Positions 9,153-19,400 of a stretch of DNA of 64,000 nucleotides are shown piece by piece. How positions within the stretch are numbered: position 1 is the first letter of the stretch; each line of letters starts with the position of its first letter. The notes under the pieces were generated by a model, which was given only the letters and a program-made list of their open reading frames with translations, did no database searches and had not been told where the DNA came from. A program made the translations under genes and the position numbers. Source of the DNA: UBA2108 sp963925495 (GTDB lineage: Bacteria; Bacteroidota; Bacteroidia; Flavobacteriales_G; Salibacteraceae). Where the stretch lies: the NCBI GenBank assembly GCA_963925495.1, contig CAWUST010000006.1, forward strand, positions 62,001 through 126,000, read 5' to 3'.

Positions 9153-10124
9153 CTAATCGAAGCTTTGTAACTGCTGGTCAGAGAGTTCAATAATTTGCTC
9201 AAATTGATCTGGACTTAGGTCTTGGTAATAATAATTTACTGGATTTACGGCTTTTCCATCTTTTCTTACTTCATAATGTAAATGAGGCGCTGTTGACTTT
9301 CCAGTATTTCCAACTAAACCAAGAATGTCTCCTCTTTTCAGTTTCTGACCAACTTTTACTTTTATTTCACTCATATGAGCATACAAGGTATGATAACCAT
9401 AACCATGATTTACAATTACATGATAACCATAGCCATATTTTTTCTTATTTACTTTACTCACAACTCCAAGGCCCGTAACATAAATTTCACTTCCAGTAGG
9501 TGCTGTAAAATCCTGACCAGCATGGTGTTTAGGAATCTTCAAAATTGGGTCAGACCGCATTCCAAACCCACTGCTTACCCTTTTCAGGTCTAAAGTAGAA
9601 ATTGGCATAATGGAAGGAATAGATAATAGCATTTCTCCTTTCTTTTTAGCCAGTTCTATTACCTCGTCAAAAGATTTGGATTGGATGTATAGTTGTTTCG
9701 TCAATTGATCGAGCCTTTCGGTTGCGTTAATCACTAGATCTGAATTGGTATATCCTCTAAGGTGCAAGTAACGGTTTACGCCTCCAAAACCAGCTTTTCT
9801 AATGTTTCCACTTATAGGTTCTGCTTCAAAAACAACACGATAAATATTATCGTCTCTATATTCTAAGTCTCCAAGAACGTCTGTTACTCGAGTCATTTTA
9901 TTATTTAAAAGCTCAAATTGCAACACGAGCTGTTGGTTTTCTCGTTTTAGTTGTTTTTCTTTTGGGCTATCAATAAAGAAATAAGTAAGAGTAATAAAAA
10001 TAGCTGCAAAGACAACTCCTGTAAAGGCATACGTTACAAGCCTTAACAACCTATCGGATGCTGTTAATTCAATTTGCTCATAAGAAAGCGTTTTAAGATT
10101 GTATTTGTATTTTTTACTTGCCAT
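9153..10124 (-). CDS. M23-family (LytM) peptidoglycan endopeptidase, membrane-anchored
   Basis: The protein has a short cytoplasmic start (MASKKYKYNL), one transmembrane segment (about residues 28-50), a coiled coil, and a C-terminal LytM domain with the zinc-site motifs HHAGQDF and PHLHYEV. It should cut peptide cross-links of peptidoglycan in the periplasm or act as a non-enzymatic activator; the metal ligands look intact. I chose the ATG at 10124 (323 residues). A longer reading from a TTG at 10169 would overlap the -7 box at 10167-10174, so it would not be on the transcript. It is divergent from alaS. Confidence 0.92.
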   Translation of the reverse strand: MASKKYKYNLKTLSYEQIELTASDRLLRLVTYAFTGVVFAAIFITLTYFFIDSPKEKQLKRENQQLVLQFELLNNKMTRVTDVLGDLEYRDDNIYRVVFEAEPISGNIRKAGFGGVNRYLHLRGYTNSDLVINATERLDQLTKQLYIQSKSFDEVIELAKKKGEMLLSIPSIMPISTLDLKRVSSGFGMRSDPILKIPKHHAGQDFTAPTGSEIYVTGLGVVSKVNKKKYGYGYHVIVNHGYGYHTLYAHMSEIKVKVGQKLKRGDILGLVGNTGKSTAPHLHYEVRKDGKAVNPVNYYYQDLSPDQFEQIIELSDQQLQSFD

Positions 10125-10166
10125 TATTATTTGATGTCCAAAATAATTCTCTATTAAAGACGAGTG

Positions 10167-10174
10167 CAAAATTA
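10167..10174 (-). promoter_or_regulatory. -7 promoter box of the M23 peptidase gene
   Basis: Minus-strand TAATTTTG is an exact TAnnTTTG match, 42 bases before the ATG at 10124. A minus-strand TTG at 10198-10200 gives a 23-base spacing to a possible -33 element. This placement supports the shorter start for the peptidase. Confidence 0.6.
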
Positions 10175-10185
10175 GACATTTCGGC

Positions 10186-10193
10186 TAACTTTG
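10186..10193 (+). promoter_or_regulatory. -7 promoter box of alaS
   Basis: TAACTTTG is an exact TAnnTTTG match, 73 bases before the alaS ATG. It lies only 11 bases from the opposite-strand box of the peptidase gene, so polymerases at the two promoters would compete for the same DNA. Confidence 0.6.
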
Positions 10194-10266
10194 CCGTCAA
10201 TTGGCATATTGCCACTTTTTTATTGTGTCTTTTTAACAAGTTTAAAAGACATTTATTTTGATTAGA

Positions 10267-12912
10267 ATGGCTGATATCAAGGTGTGGGATGTAAATTCAA
10301 TTCGAAAGGAATTTTTAGATTATTTTGAAAATAAAGGGCATAAAATTGTGCCTTCTGCTCCCATGGTTCTTAAAAATGACCCTACATTAATGTTTACTAA
10401 TGCAGGAATGAATCAGTTTAAGGATGTTTTTCTTGGAAATAGTAAACCTATTTCTCCAAGAGTTGCAGATAGTCAAAAGTGTCTTCGAGTATCGGGTAAA
10501 CATAACGATTTAGAAGAGGTTGGAGTCGATACTTACCACCATACGATGTTCGAAATGCTTGGAAATTGGTCTTTTGGTGATTACTTTAAGGAGAATGCAA
10601 TTGATTGGGCTTGGGAACTTTTGACTGAAGTCTATAAAATAGATAAATCACGTTTATATATAACGGTTTTTGAGGGCTATAAAAAAGATGAAACTACTCT
10701 GGATACAGAATCAGAGAAGTTTTGGAAAAAACATATTTCGGCTGACAGAATATTAAGATGCGGAAAAAAGGATAACTTTTGGGAAATGGGAGAAAATGGG
10801 CCATGTGGGCCTTGCTCTGAAATTCACGTAGACATTCGTTCTGATGCCGATAGAAAATTGGTAGATGGAAAAAGTTTAGTGAATATGGATCATCCTCAAG
10901 TTATTGAAATTTGGAATTTGGTTTTTATTGAATTCAATAGGAAATCGGACAGGAAACTGGAACAACTCCCTCAAAAACATGTGGATACTGGACTTGGGTT
11001 AGAGCGGTTAGCTATGGTTCTTCAAGGAAAACAATCCAACTATCAAACGGATGTTTTTCAATCAATTCTCGATAAATTAGTGGTTGTTTCTGGAAAAGAG
11101 TACTTGGGGAAAGATAGTAAAAGTGACATAGCTTTCCGGGTAATAGCTGACCACATTAGAGCCGTTGCATTTTCAATAGCTGAAGGCCAGCTACCAGCAA
11201 ATACTGGTGCAGGTTATGTCATACGAAGGATATTAAGGAGAGGCATTCGTTACGGTTATAGTTTTCTTGGGTTTAGAAAATCTTTCATTTACGAATTAGT
11301 TCCCATAATGGTTAAGCAAATGGGACATTATTTCCCAGAGTTATTGGCTCAATCTTCTTTAATTTCTAAAGTAATTAAAGAAGAAGAAGAGAGTTTTTTA
11401 AATACTCTATCTAAGGGATTGTTGCGTCTTGAAAAGCTTACCCAACGTTCACGAACAATTTCGGGTAAAGATGCATTCGAATTGTATGATACCTATGGGT
11501 TTCCAATTGATTTAACCCAATTAATTGCCTCAGAAAAAAATATTGCAATAGATATTTCGGAATTCAATATTGAACTAAAAAAACAAAAAGAAAGGTCTAA
11601 GTCTAAAAACGCAATCAAGGCTGGTGATTGGACAATTGTTTCTAAAGACATTGCGGAAAATCGTTTTGTTGGGTATGATGAATTATCAACCGAAGTTCAA
11701 ATCACTAGATATAGGCAAATTTCTGAAAAAGGTAAAACGTTGTATCACCTAATATTAAATCAAACCCCTTTTTACCCAGAAGGCGGAGGGCAAGTTGGTG
11801 ATAAGGGGTTTATTGTTAAAAACGACATCAAAATTAAAGTTGTAAATACATTAAAAGAGAATGAATTAGTAATCCACAAGGTTCTCTCTTTACCGGATGA
11901 ATTATCGGGTTCTTGGCAGGCAAGTGTAAATGTTGAGGATAGAAGTTTAATTGAATCAAATCACAGTGCAACTCATTTATTGCATTTTGCATTGCGTAAA
12001 GTATTAGGCGCACATGTGGAACAAAAAGGTTCATTGGTTGATTCGAAACATCTTCGTTTTGACTTTTCTCATTTTAAGAAATTGAGTAAAGAAGAAATTG
12101 TGAGGGTGGAGGTTGAGGTGAATTTATTGATTGATTCACAAATAGCTCTTGAAGATTTCCGTTCAATTCCTATAAAGGAAGCAAAAGATCGTGGGGCCAT
12201 GTCTCTTTTTGGTGAAAAATACGGTGAAGAAGTTCGAATGATTCAATTTGGGAACTCGTTGGAGTTATGCGGCGGAACTCACGTTCAGAACACTGGTAAT
12301 ATTAGAAGGCTAAAAATCGTTTCGGAATCTTCCGTTGCATCAGGTATAAGAAGAGTAGAGGCTATTACTAATAAAACAGCCTTTGCCTGGTACAACTCTC
12401 AAATTTCGCTTTTAAATGAAGTGAAGGAGGCTTTAAAGAATTCAGATGATGTTTTAAAATCTTTGGAAGAACTACAAATTGAAAACAATGATTTTAGAAA
12501 AAAAATTGAAGAGCTTGAGTTAGCCGAAGCTCATAGAACAAAACAAAAGTTGATTACCCAAATCGAAAACATTAATGGATATAATATATTAATAGATGAG
12601 GTTTCTCTTTCTTCAAAGCAAGTTAAAGATTTGGCCTTCCAGTTGAGTAATGAGGTACAGAATTTAATAATTGTAATTGGAAATAAGGATAAAACAAAAG
12701 CTGGGTTGACGGTAATGTTTTCCGAAAGTACTAAATTTGAAACTGGGTTAAATGCTCGAAATATTATTAAAGATATTTCACATCATATTAATGGTGGAGG
12801 TGGAGGTCAAGACTTCTTTGCTACAGCTGGTGGAAAAAATCAAGGCGGAATTAAAAGTGCTTTGCAAGCTGCCAAGGTAATTGTTGAGTCGATTCTGGTT
12901 AAACTTAATTAA
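10267..12912 (+). CDS. alaS: Alanine-tRNA ligase
   Basis: AlaRS charges tRNA-Ala and edits mischarged Ser/Gly. The 881-residue protein shows the expected order: the class II catalytic domain from the N-terminus (KNDPTLMFTNAGM), the tRNA-recognition domain, the editing domain with HSATHLLH (near residue 560) and CGGTHVQNTG, and the C-terminal DHHA1-type domain ending in a Gly-rich GGGGG-like stretch. The ATG at 10267 is preferred to an in-frame TTG three codons earlier because MADIKVWD fits known AlaRS starts. It has its own -7 box and ends at a strong bidirectional terminator. Confidence 0.97.
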   Translation: MADIKVWDVNSIRKEFLDYFENKGHKIVPSAPMVLKNDPTLMFTNAGMNQFKDVFLGNSKPISPRVADSQKCLRVSGKHNDLEEVGVDTYHHTMFEMLGNWSFGDYFKENAIDWAWELLTEVYKIDKSRLYITVFEGYKKDETTLDTESEKFWKKHISADRILRCGKKDNFWEMGENGPCGPCSEIHVDIRSDADRKLVDGKSLVNMDHPQVIEIWNLVFIEFNRKSDRKLEQLPQKHVDTGLGLERLAMVLQGKQSNYQTDVFQSILDKLVVVSGKEYLGKDSKSDIAFRVIADHIRAVAFSIAEGQLPANTGAGYVIRRILRRGIRYGYSFLGFRKSFIYELVPIMVKQMGHYFPELLAQSSLISKVIKEEEESFLNTLSKGLLRLEKLTQRSRTISGKDAFELYDTYGFPIDLTQLIASEKNIAIDISEFNIELKKQKERSKSKNAIKAGDWTIVSKDIAENRFVGYDELSTEVQITRYRQISEKGKTLYHLILNQTPFYPEGGGQVGDKGFIVKNDIKIKVVNTLKENELVIHKVLSLPDELSGSWQASVNVEDRSLIESNHSATHLLHFALRKVLGAHVEQKGSLVDSKHLRFDFSHFKKLSKEEIVRVEVEVNLLIDSQIALEDFRSIPIKEAKDRGAMSLFGEKYGEEVRMIQFGNSLELCGGTHVQNTGNIRRLKIVSESSVASGIRRVEAITNKTAFAWYNSQISLLNEVKEALKNSDDVLKSLEELQIENNDFRKKIEELELAEAHRTKQKLITQIENINGYNILIDEVSLSSKQVKDLAFQLSNEVQNLIIVIGNKDKTKAGLTVMFSESTKFETGLNARNIIKDISHHINGGGGGQDFFATAGGKNQGGIKSALQAAKVIVESILVKLN

Positions 12913-12966
12913 TCTAAGCTAGATAAAATTCTCGTTTAATATTATTATTAGATCTAATGTATAATA

Positions 12967-12998
12967 AACAAAAAAGGGGCAAAAGCCCCTTTTTTGTT
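12967..12998. terminator. Bidirectional intrinsic terminator
   Basis: A perfect 14-bp inverted repeat (AACAAAAAAGGGGC with an AAAA loop) has T-runs on both sides when read in either direction. It lies between the convergent alaS (plus) and T9SS protein (minus) genes and can end transcription of both. Confidence 0.92.
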
Positions 12999-13017
12999 TT
13001 AATATGTTGTTCAAGAT

Positions 13018-16000
13018 TTACTCAATTGTAATTCTTGCCATTTGAATAGCACCATCAATCTTTAATTGAATTAGATAAACTCCAGCTCCTGTTCCTTCTA
13101 GAGAAACGGTTTCTTTAGCAGATCCAGATACATTTCCAAAATCTTTATTGAACACGGTTCTACCTTGAGTATCAATTATTCTTACAGATACGTCGTTTGC
13201 GGTAATATCTGAAAGTTCAATATTGAAATTTCCATTATTTGGATTAGGATAAACGTTTAATTTACTATTAGAATTTTTTTCACCAACAGCTAATGTCACA
13301 ATAACAACTTCCATAGTAGTATCAACACTACCACATATATTCGAGTTTGTGTACTTTACATTATAAGTTCCATTTTTCTTATATAAGTGACGAGGAACTG
13401 GCCATGCTGAAGAATCATTATCATCGAAATTCCAGTTGTGATCTTCACCTGTAGAAGTGTTTCCAGTAATATAGAGAGCTAATCCATTAGTAGTGAAACC
13501 AATTCCCTTAACAGTAGGCTTAGGCTTCTTAATAACTTTCATAGAATCTATTGTTTTACAACCTCTATGAATTAACTCAACAACAATAGTAGTATCGTTA
13601 GCCATTAAGTCGTAATCGATAAATACATTATCAACACTTCCGGGATCTGGATTAAAACCAATCCATTTGTAAATCACATTCGGTTGAATGGCAGAAATAC
13701 CACCAAATACTGAGAATGGAGCACCTTGACATACAATGGTATCACCTGAAGTTAACACTGCAGGAGTCGAATAGGTTACATTAACAGAATCTGAAGACAA
13801 ACAATTCCACTTGTCGGTAGCTGTTACGAAATATGTTCCTTCTTTTGAAATAGTAATTGCAGTTGAAGTATTCCCGTTAGACCATTTGTACGTATTTCCA
13901 TTTGCTGTAGTAGCATCTACACTTACTGTCTGAGTAGGACAAATGTTAGTGTCTGCGGTTAAAATTACTTTATTAGGAGCAATAATTTCGATAGAATCAG
14001 TATTGATACCACAAGCATTCAACAAGGTAACTGAATATTTACCTGGTGCCTTAACGGTGTAAAGTTGATTAGTGTCAACCACAATACCAGAACCATTTTT
14101 CCAAATGGCGATTTCACCTGTCAATCCTTTACCAGCAATTAAATTAGTAGTATCTCCATCACATAACCCAAAAGATGAACCTAGAGAGAACTGACTAACA
14201 GGTGCAAATTCATCCGCACCGATACAAGGTTTTTTAGGATCTCTAGAATCGCCATCCCAATCATCAGAAATACTGCTTATGCTTTTTCCTGCTTGGAATA
14301 ATTTGTCATTACAAACATGCAAGTCATTAGTTGATATTTTATAGAAAAAAGGATTAACTGAAACAGAATTAATATCTAATCCAGAAGCATTTTGCCAATC
14401 TTTTAATGAATTTATCTTATTAGCTCCAAGCCTTCCTACGGTTCCTCCGCCTGAATAAACATCGTTGTTGTCTCCACTTACAACAGAGCCTGAAACAGGG
14501 ATATTAATAGCATAACCACTTACCATAGCGGCAAAAATATTACTAAAGATAGTGTTCCTAGTTCCTCCCTCAGCGTAAAAAGCAGAATTAGAGCTACTGT
14601 TACCACTTACTGCGCAAGTGTTAAACAAAACAGTACTTCCTACAACATCTTTTAAGAAGATGGAATAGAATGTTACACCGCTCCAAGATTGCCCAACATT
14701 AATCATGTTATTATAAAGTTCAATTGAGCTATTTAAAGCATTACAATTATCCATAAATACTCCATGCTGAGGCCATTGCCCATTGGAAGCTTTGACAGTA
14801 TTATAAGAAACATCAAGAGAATTATTTGCATTTTCTAAAGAAATTGCACGGCTACCAGAGATTAATGTAGATTTAGAAATAATCTCATTTCTTTTAATAG
14901 TAGTGTTATTTACATTTTTAATATCAATTCCATGTTTATACATATCCGTGAAAGTGTTCTTCAGAATATTTATTCCATTTGAATTCTTAACAACTAATGC
15001 ACTAGAACCACTATTAAATTTACAACCTGTGATTAACAAGTCATCACTTTCATCTACAACAACCAAATCAAAGTCTTCATCATTACGATTGAATTTGTCA
15101 TTTTTAAAAGAACAATTAATAAAATTTACTCTAGGTGAATTATTGACTCTAATGTTAGTGGCATAACCGGTTCCCTTACCATCAGTAGCATTGAAAATAA
15201 TGTCTTCAAAATATATATCACTTACATTTTTCAAAAGAAAAACTTCATTGAAATCTTCAGAACAGGAATCAAACCAAACCCTAGTTAAGTATTGGTTATG
15301 TGCTTCTGGTCTAATAATTATAGGAGAAGTAGGACTCGTTCCTACAATATCGCTTATTTCATATTGACTTTTGTATGCGCTCCAAGTTGTATCATGTAAT
15401 TCAAAAACTACTGAATCACAAATTGCACCTGCTAAATTAAGAGAATCTACGGCATCTTTCAATGTTCTAAAGTCATGCTGTCCTGAAGTTGTATCACCTA
15501 CGGAGAAAGTTCCTGACATTCCTTTCAGTACTACATAACAAATAGTATCATCTAAATCAGCAGAATCTGGAACATTATTAGGATTGAATGACCATACGCA
15601 AACGGTATCACCAGCTTTAAAGTTAAAGCTGTTATTGTGCACATTGAATGGGGTTTTAACAGACTCTCCAGTTTTTAAATTTCCCGTCCATCTAATTGTA
15701 TCAATTTTAGTTTTAAAATTAAATGTGTTGGTGATTTCTCCAGCAAAATAAAGTGTGTCTAAGTCTTTAACTCCAGAATTTGAAAACGATACATCTACTG
15801 ATGTTCCAGCAGAACCTTTACACTCTGCAGTTGGTGAAGCGATTTTCTTCATGCTTGCATTATTATCATAAGTCAGAAACAAATAATAATCTTCCACGTC
15901 TCCAGTATAATAGTAACGTGTTGACCCACTACTATAAACAGAACCACAAGAGGTCATATAGCCATTGTAACCAGCAATTAGCCTGATTCTTGTTTTAACA

Positions 16001-16395
16001 CCTACAACTGCATTAGCAGGAGGCGTTAAGGTTTTTGTAAATGTACGTAAAGTTGTAGAACTATTGGTTTCTCTTAAAACCCATTCTCCTGCATCAAGAA
16101 AATCATTATCACCATTCCAATCTACCCACATTGAAATGTTTCGAGTTCTTTTTCCACTAATTGTAAATGATTTGCCAGGTGCAGAAATGACTCCATGAGA
16201 TTTTGTGAAGTCATTATATGCATAAGTAGATCCAGTAGTTTTACTGAAATTGGCAACGCCACCAGTAGATTTTACTTCACTAATATAACCCCAAGTACTG
16301 CTTCCTGCAATAGGGGTGCAGTATTGAGCAACAGTATTCATTCCCATAAAAAGGAACACACTTAATACTAACGATATTGAATATTTTTTTTTCAT
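13018..16395 (-). CDS. T9SS-secreted GEVED/beta-helix/Ig-like protein
   Basis: 1,125 residues. A Sec signal peptide (cleavage likely after TVAQ, residue 24) precedes a GEVED domain ending in GDVEDYYL (about 165-172). A CARDB-like beta segment, a right-handed beta-helix rich in Asn-containing turns (about 310-720), Ig-like and PKD-like modules follow. The last 80 residues (1046-1125) begin LNVYPNPNNG and form a type A T9SS sorting domain, so the protein should be exported through the outer membrane and attached to the surface or released. It lies 24 bases downstream of a paralogous gene and is probably co-transcribed with it; the terminator at 12967-12998 closes the unit. Ligand unknown. Confidence 0.9.
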   Translation of the reverse strand: MKKKYSISLVLSVFLFMGMNTVAQYCTPIAGSSTWGYISEVKSTGGVANFSKTTGSTYAYNDFTKSHGVISAPGKSFTISGKRTRNISMWVDWNGDNDFLDAGEWVLRETNSSTTLRTFTKTLTPPANAVVGVKTRIRLIAGYNGYMTSCGSVYSSGSTRYYYTGDVEDYYLFLTYDNNASMKKIASPTAECKGSAGTSVDVSFSNSGVKDLDTLYFAGEITNTFNFKTKIDTIRWTGNLKTGESVKTPFNVHNNSFNFKAGDTVCVWSFNPNNVPDSADLDDTICYVVLKGMSGTFSVGDTTSGQHDFRTLKDAVDSLNLAGAICDSVVFELHDTTWSAYKSQYEISDIVGTSPTSPIIIRPEAHNQYLTRVWFDSCSEDFNEVFLLKNVSDIYFEDIIFNATDGKGTGYATNIRVNNSPRVNFINCSFKNDKFNRNDEDFDLVVVDESDDLLITGCKFNSGSSALVVKNSNGINILKNTFTDMYKHGIDIKNVNNTTIKRNEIISKSTLISGSRAISLENANNSLDVSYNTVKASNGQWPQHGVFMDNCNALNSSIELYNNMINVGQSWSGVTFYSIFLKDVVGSTVLFNTCAVSGNSSSNSAFYAEGGTRNTIFSNIFAAMVSGYAINIPVSGSVVSGDNNDVYSGGGTVGRLGANKINSLKDWQNASGLDINSVSVNPFFYKISTNDLHVCNDKLFQAGKSISSISDDWDGDSRDPKKPCIGADEFAPVSQFSLGSSFGLCDGDTTNLIAGKGLTGEIAIWKNGSGIVVDTNQLYTVKAPGKYSVTLLNACGINTDSIEIIAPNKVILTADTNICPTQTVSVDATTANGNTYKWSNGNTSTAITISKEGTYFVTATDKWNCLSSDSVNVTYSTPAVLTSGDTIVCQGAPFSVFGGISAIQPNVIYKWIGFNPDPGSVDNVFIDYDLMANDTTIVVELIHRGCKTIDSMKVIKKPKPTVKGIGFTTNGLALYITGNTSTGEDHNWNFDDNDSSAWPVPRHLYKKNGTYNVKYTNSNICGSVDTTMEVVIVTLAVGEKNSNSKLNVYPNPNNGNFNIELSDITANDVSVRIIDTQGRTVFNKDFGNVSGSAKETVSLEGTGAGVYLIQLKIDGAIQMARITIE

Positions 16396-16419
16396 ATCTA
16401 TAATTTTTATTTTAAATTC

Positions 16420-19400
16420 TTATTTAATGGAAATTTTACTGGAATAAATAATGTTGTTTTTTGAATATACATGTATCATATATATACCCGTTGAAACATT
16501 ATCTCTTAAATCTATTTCGTATTTAGAACCTGAGTTAAGTCCAGTTTTCACAAATACCACTTTACCATCAACAGCAGTTACCTTAACATTTAATGTTTCA
16601 GTAACTAAATCAGAAGGAATTTTTAAATTAACCAGTCCATCACTTGGGTTAGGATAAACACGCAGTCCATTTGAGTTTAACAACTCATTCATACCGATTG
16701 TTTCCAAATTAACCTGATCTACCAAAGTACTATCGCCACAAAAAGCTGAAGAAACTGTTAAGGTAACGTTATAAACTTTGTTCGCAACGTATTTGTTAAG
16801 AGTATTCCAAGCTGGACCGCTTATTGTTTTACCATCTCCAAAAGCCCAAAAGTAATTTGACCCAGTTTTATCATCTGCAATAAAATTCACATTGTTTTGA
16901 TTTTGAGTCCAAGTGAATTTAGCAGACGGAATACTAATTACAGTTAAGTCAAATGTATCAGAGCTAGAACATGATTTTGCATCAAGATAAAGAACCGAAT
17001 ATTTTCCAGCTGAATCTGCAAATATTTTAGTAGCAGTAGAAAAAGAAATTCCGTTTCTAAACCAAGTATAGCTTCCCCCTGGAGTTCCAGGGTCAAGTTC
17101 TACCGTTTTACCAAGACAAATTGAAGTATCTGATCTCAAAGCAACTGATTTTGAAACAGTGACTTCTATTGTATCAGCAGAAACACATGCATCTGAATCA
17201 ACAACATTTACAATATAACGACCATTACTTTTAATTCCAACACTTCTAGTTGACATACCATTGTTCCAACTGTAAGAAGCATTACTCAAAGAAGCCATAG
17301 AGATTAAAGTATCTCCACCACAAATATTGGTATCGTTACCAAGCTTTACTAAATCATTATTTATTACGTTAAATAAAGCAGTATCTGCTCCACAAACACC
17401 AAGTGCAGTAAGAGAGTAAGTGCCAACAGAAGTTGTGTTAAAAGTTTGACTTGAATCTTGGTGATTCCATATTACAACATCATTTGCGCCTTTGGCAACA
17501 AAAAATGAAGCAGTATCACCTTTACAAACCCTCTGATCTGCTACAGTAAGTCCAGATATAGCAGAATATTCAAATGCTCCTGGATCTGGAGATTTTGGGT
17601 CACGAAGGTTTCCATCAAAATCCACGACGAGACCAAAGCTTTGACCTATGTTATCGGCAAGCTTACTACACATCTTCAAATCATTATCACTTCTGAAAAT
17701 TGGGTTATCCGATACGGAATTTGCATCAAATCCAGTGTTTGATTGCCAAGAGCTAATTGATTGTTGATTACTGCCATTAAAGGACCCGATGTTTCCTGAA
17801 GAATACAACAAGTTTTTATCCATTTTTAAAACAGAACCAAGTCCACTAACTAAAACGGCGTTTCCGGTAGCTGACATATTTGCAAACACGTTATTTAAAA
17901 TAGTGTTGCCACTAGAATTAATAACCATAAATGCATTTGAATTAATGTTATTGCTTTTCATAGAAACTGAATTAGAAACTACGTTAAAAAACCCAACGTT
18001 ATCAAGAGCAATACCTCTTTTAGCTTCACCAGCTGCAGAAAGTGTATCTCCAATACTAAAACTATTAGTAGAGAATAGATTCTGCTTATTGCTTGTTCCA
18101 CTAGAGTTTTTGACCAAAGCACCATATGTAGGCCAAACAGCTTGACGTTTAATGTAGTTTCCATAAATCTCAACATAACCTGCTGTTTCATCAACTCTAA
18201 TTGCGGCAACACCTGCAAATGTGCTGTTAGATTCCATGGTGTTTTGCGAAATTTTTGATCCGTCAACATACATCAACCAAATACTAGATCGATTGTTATT
18301 CTTGAATTTGCTTTTAGTGAAATTAATATTGCTATGCAAAGCACCTTTATCGCCTTCCAAATGAGCTGCCCAAGATCCACCTTCAAATTCACAATTATTA
18401 AAAGATATGTCCGAAACACGATCTTTAGGTCCAGAATATACTAAGCAAGCATTAGTGCTTCCGCCTGAATACTTGCTTGAAATATTACAATTGTCAAACG
18501 TGATATTTCCTGAACTTTGTTCTAATGAAATAACTCCAGAGTAAGAACCAGCAGAAGCATTGGTAATGCTGAGGTTTTTTACAACAATGTTGCTTCCGCC
18601 TTTAAATTGCAAAGCATAATTATTAACGGAATTAGTTGAAACATCATAAATGGAGCACAAAGTTTTGTCTCCGCCTTTAGATTCAAAAGTCACAACTCTT
18701 GTTGGGCTAGAAGAGTAGAAACTATAAATTGGAGTGTTCGCCATATGTGTAGTGTCATATAATTCAAATATTACATTGGCGCAAACACCTCTTTTATTTA
18801 AATCCATGATAGCAGAATCCAAAGTAGCATAGTCAGGAGAGCTAGGTCCACCTACAGTGTATGTTCCTTGAAGACCGGCAATTAATTCATTATACAATGA
18901 ATCATTCACATCGTTACTATCTAAAACACCGTTAGGCATTGAAGTCCAAAATTCAACAGTATCTCCAAACGAAAAGGTTTGAAAGTAAGTTAAGCTAATA
19001 GTATCAAATTGATTAGGTTTTAATAATTTATTGAATTTTAGAGGTACTTGCAACGAATCGTTCACTTTCCAATTAACAATACAACTATCCAAGTCTTTTG
19101 TTCCAAAATTTGTAACAACTGCAGTTACCGAGTTAGATAAACCGCTACAAACTGGAATTCCAGGTTTCACAAGTCCAGATACACCTGCGTCAAAATTAAA
19201 TTCAGGAGACTCGATTACCTCGATTTCTCTAAAATTAATATTACTCTGTTGACCGCCTGCATCCACTTTAAAAGCAGTTAATCTAAATTTTGTAGATTTT
19301 ATACGATTAAATTTAACACTATTGATACATTGAAGAGGTAAGTTAGAAAATTGATGAGCAGTCACCCATCCACCATTCCAATATTGCAAAGTAGCACCAT

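Noticed and set aside
9293..9593. Plus-strand frames inside the M23 gene, and similar frames inside alaS, fabD, rpoA and others
   Set aside because: They are complements or shifted readings of well-supported genes, with biased composition and no family resemblance.
10125..10169. N-terminal extension of the M23 peptidase to a TTG at 10169
   Set aside because: The extension overlaps the -7 box at 10167-10174, so it would not be transcribed from that promoter, and MASKKYKYNL is a typical start.
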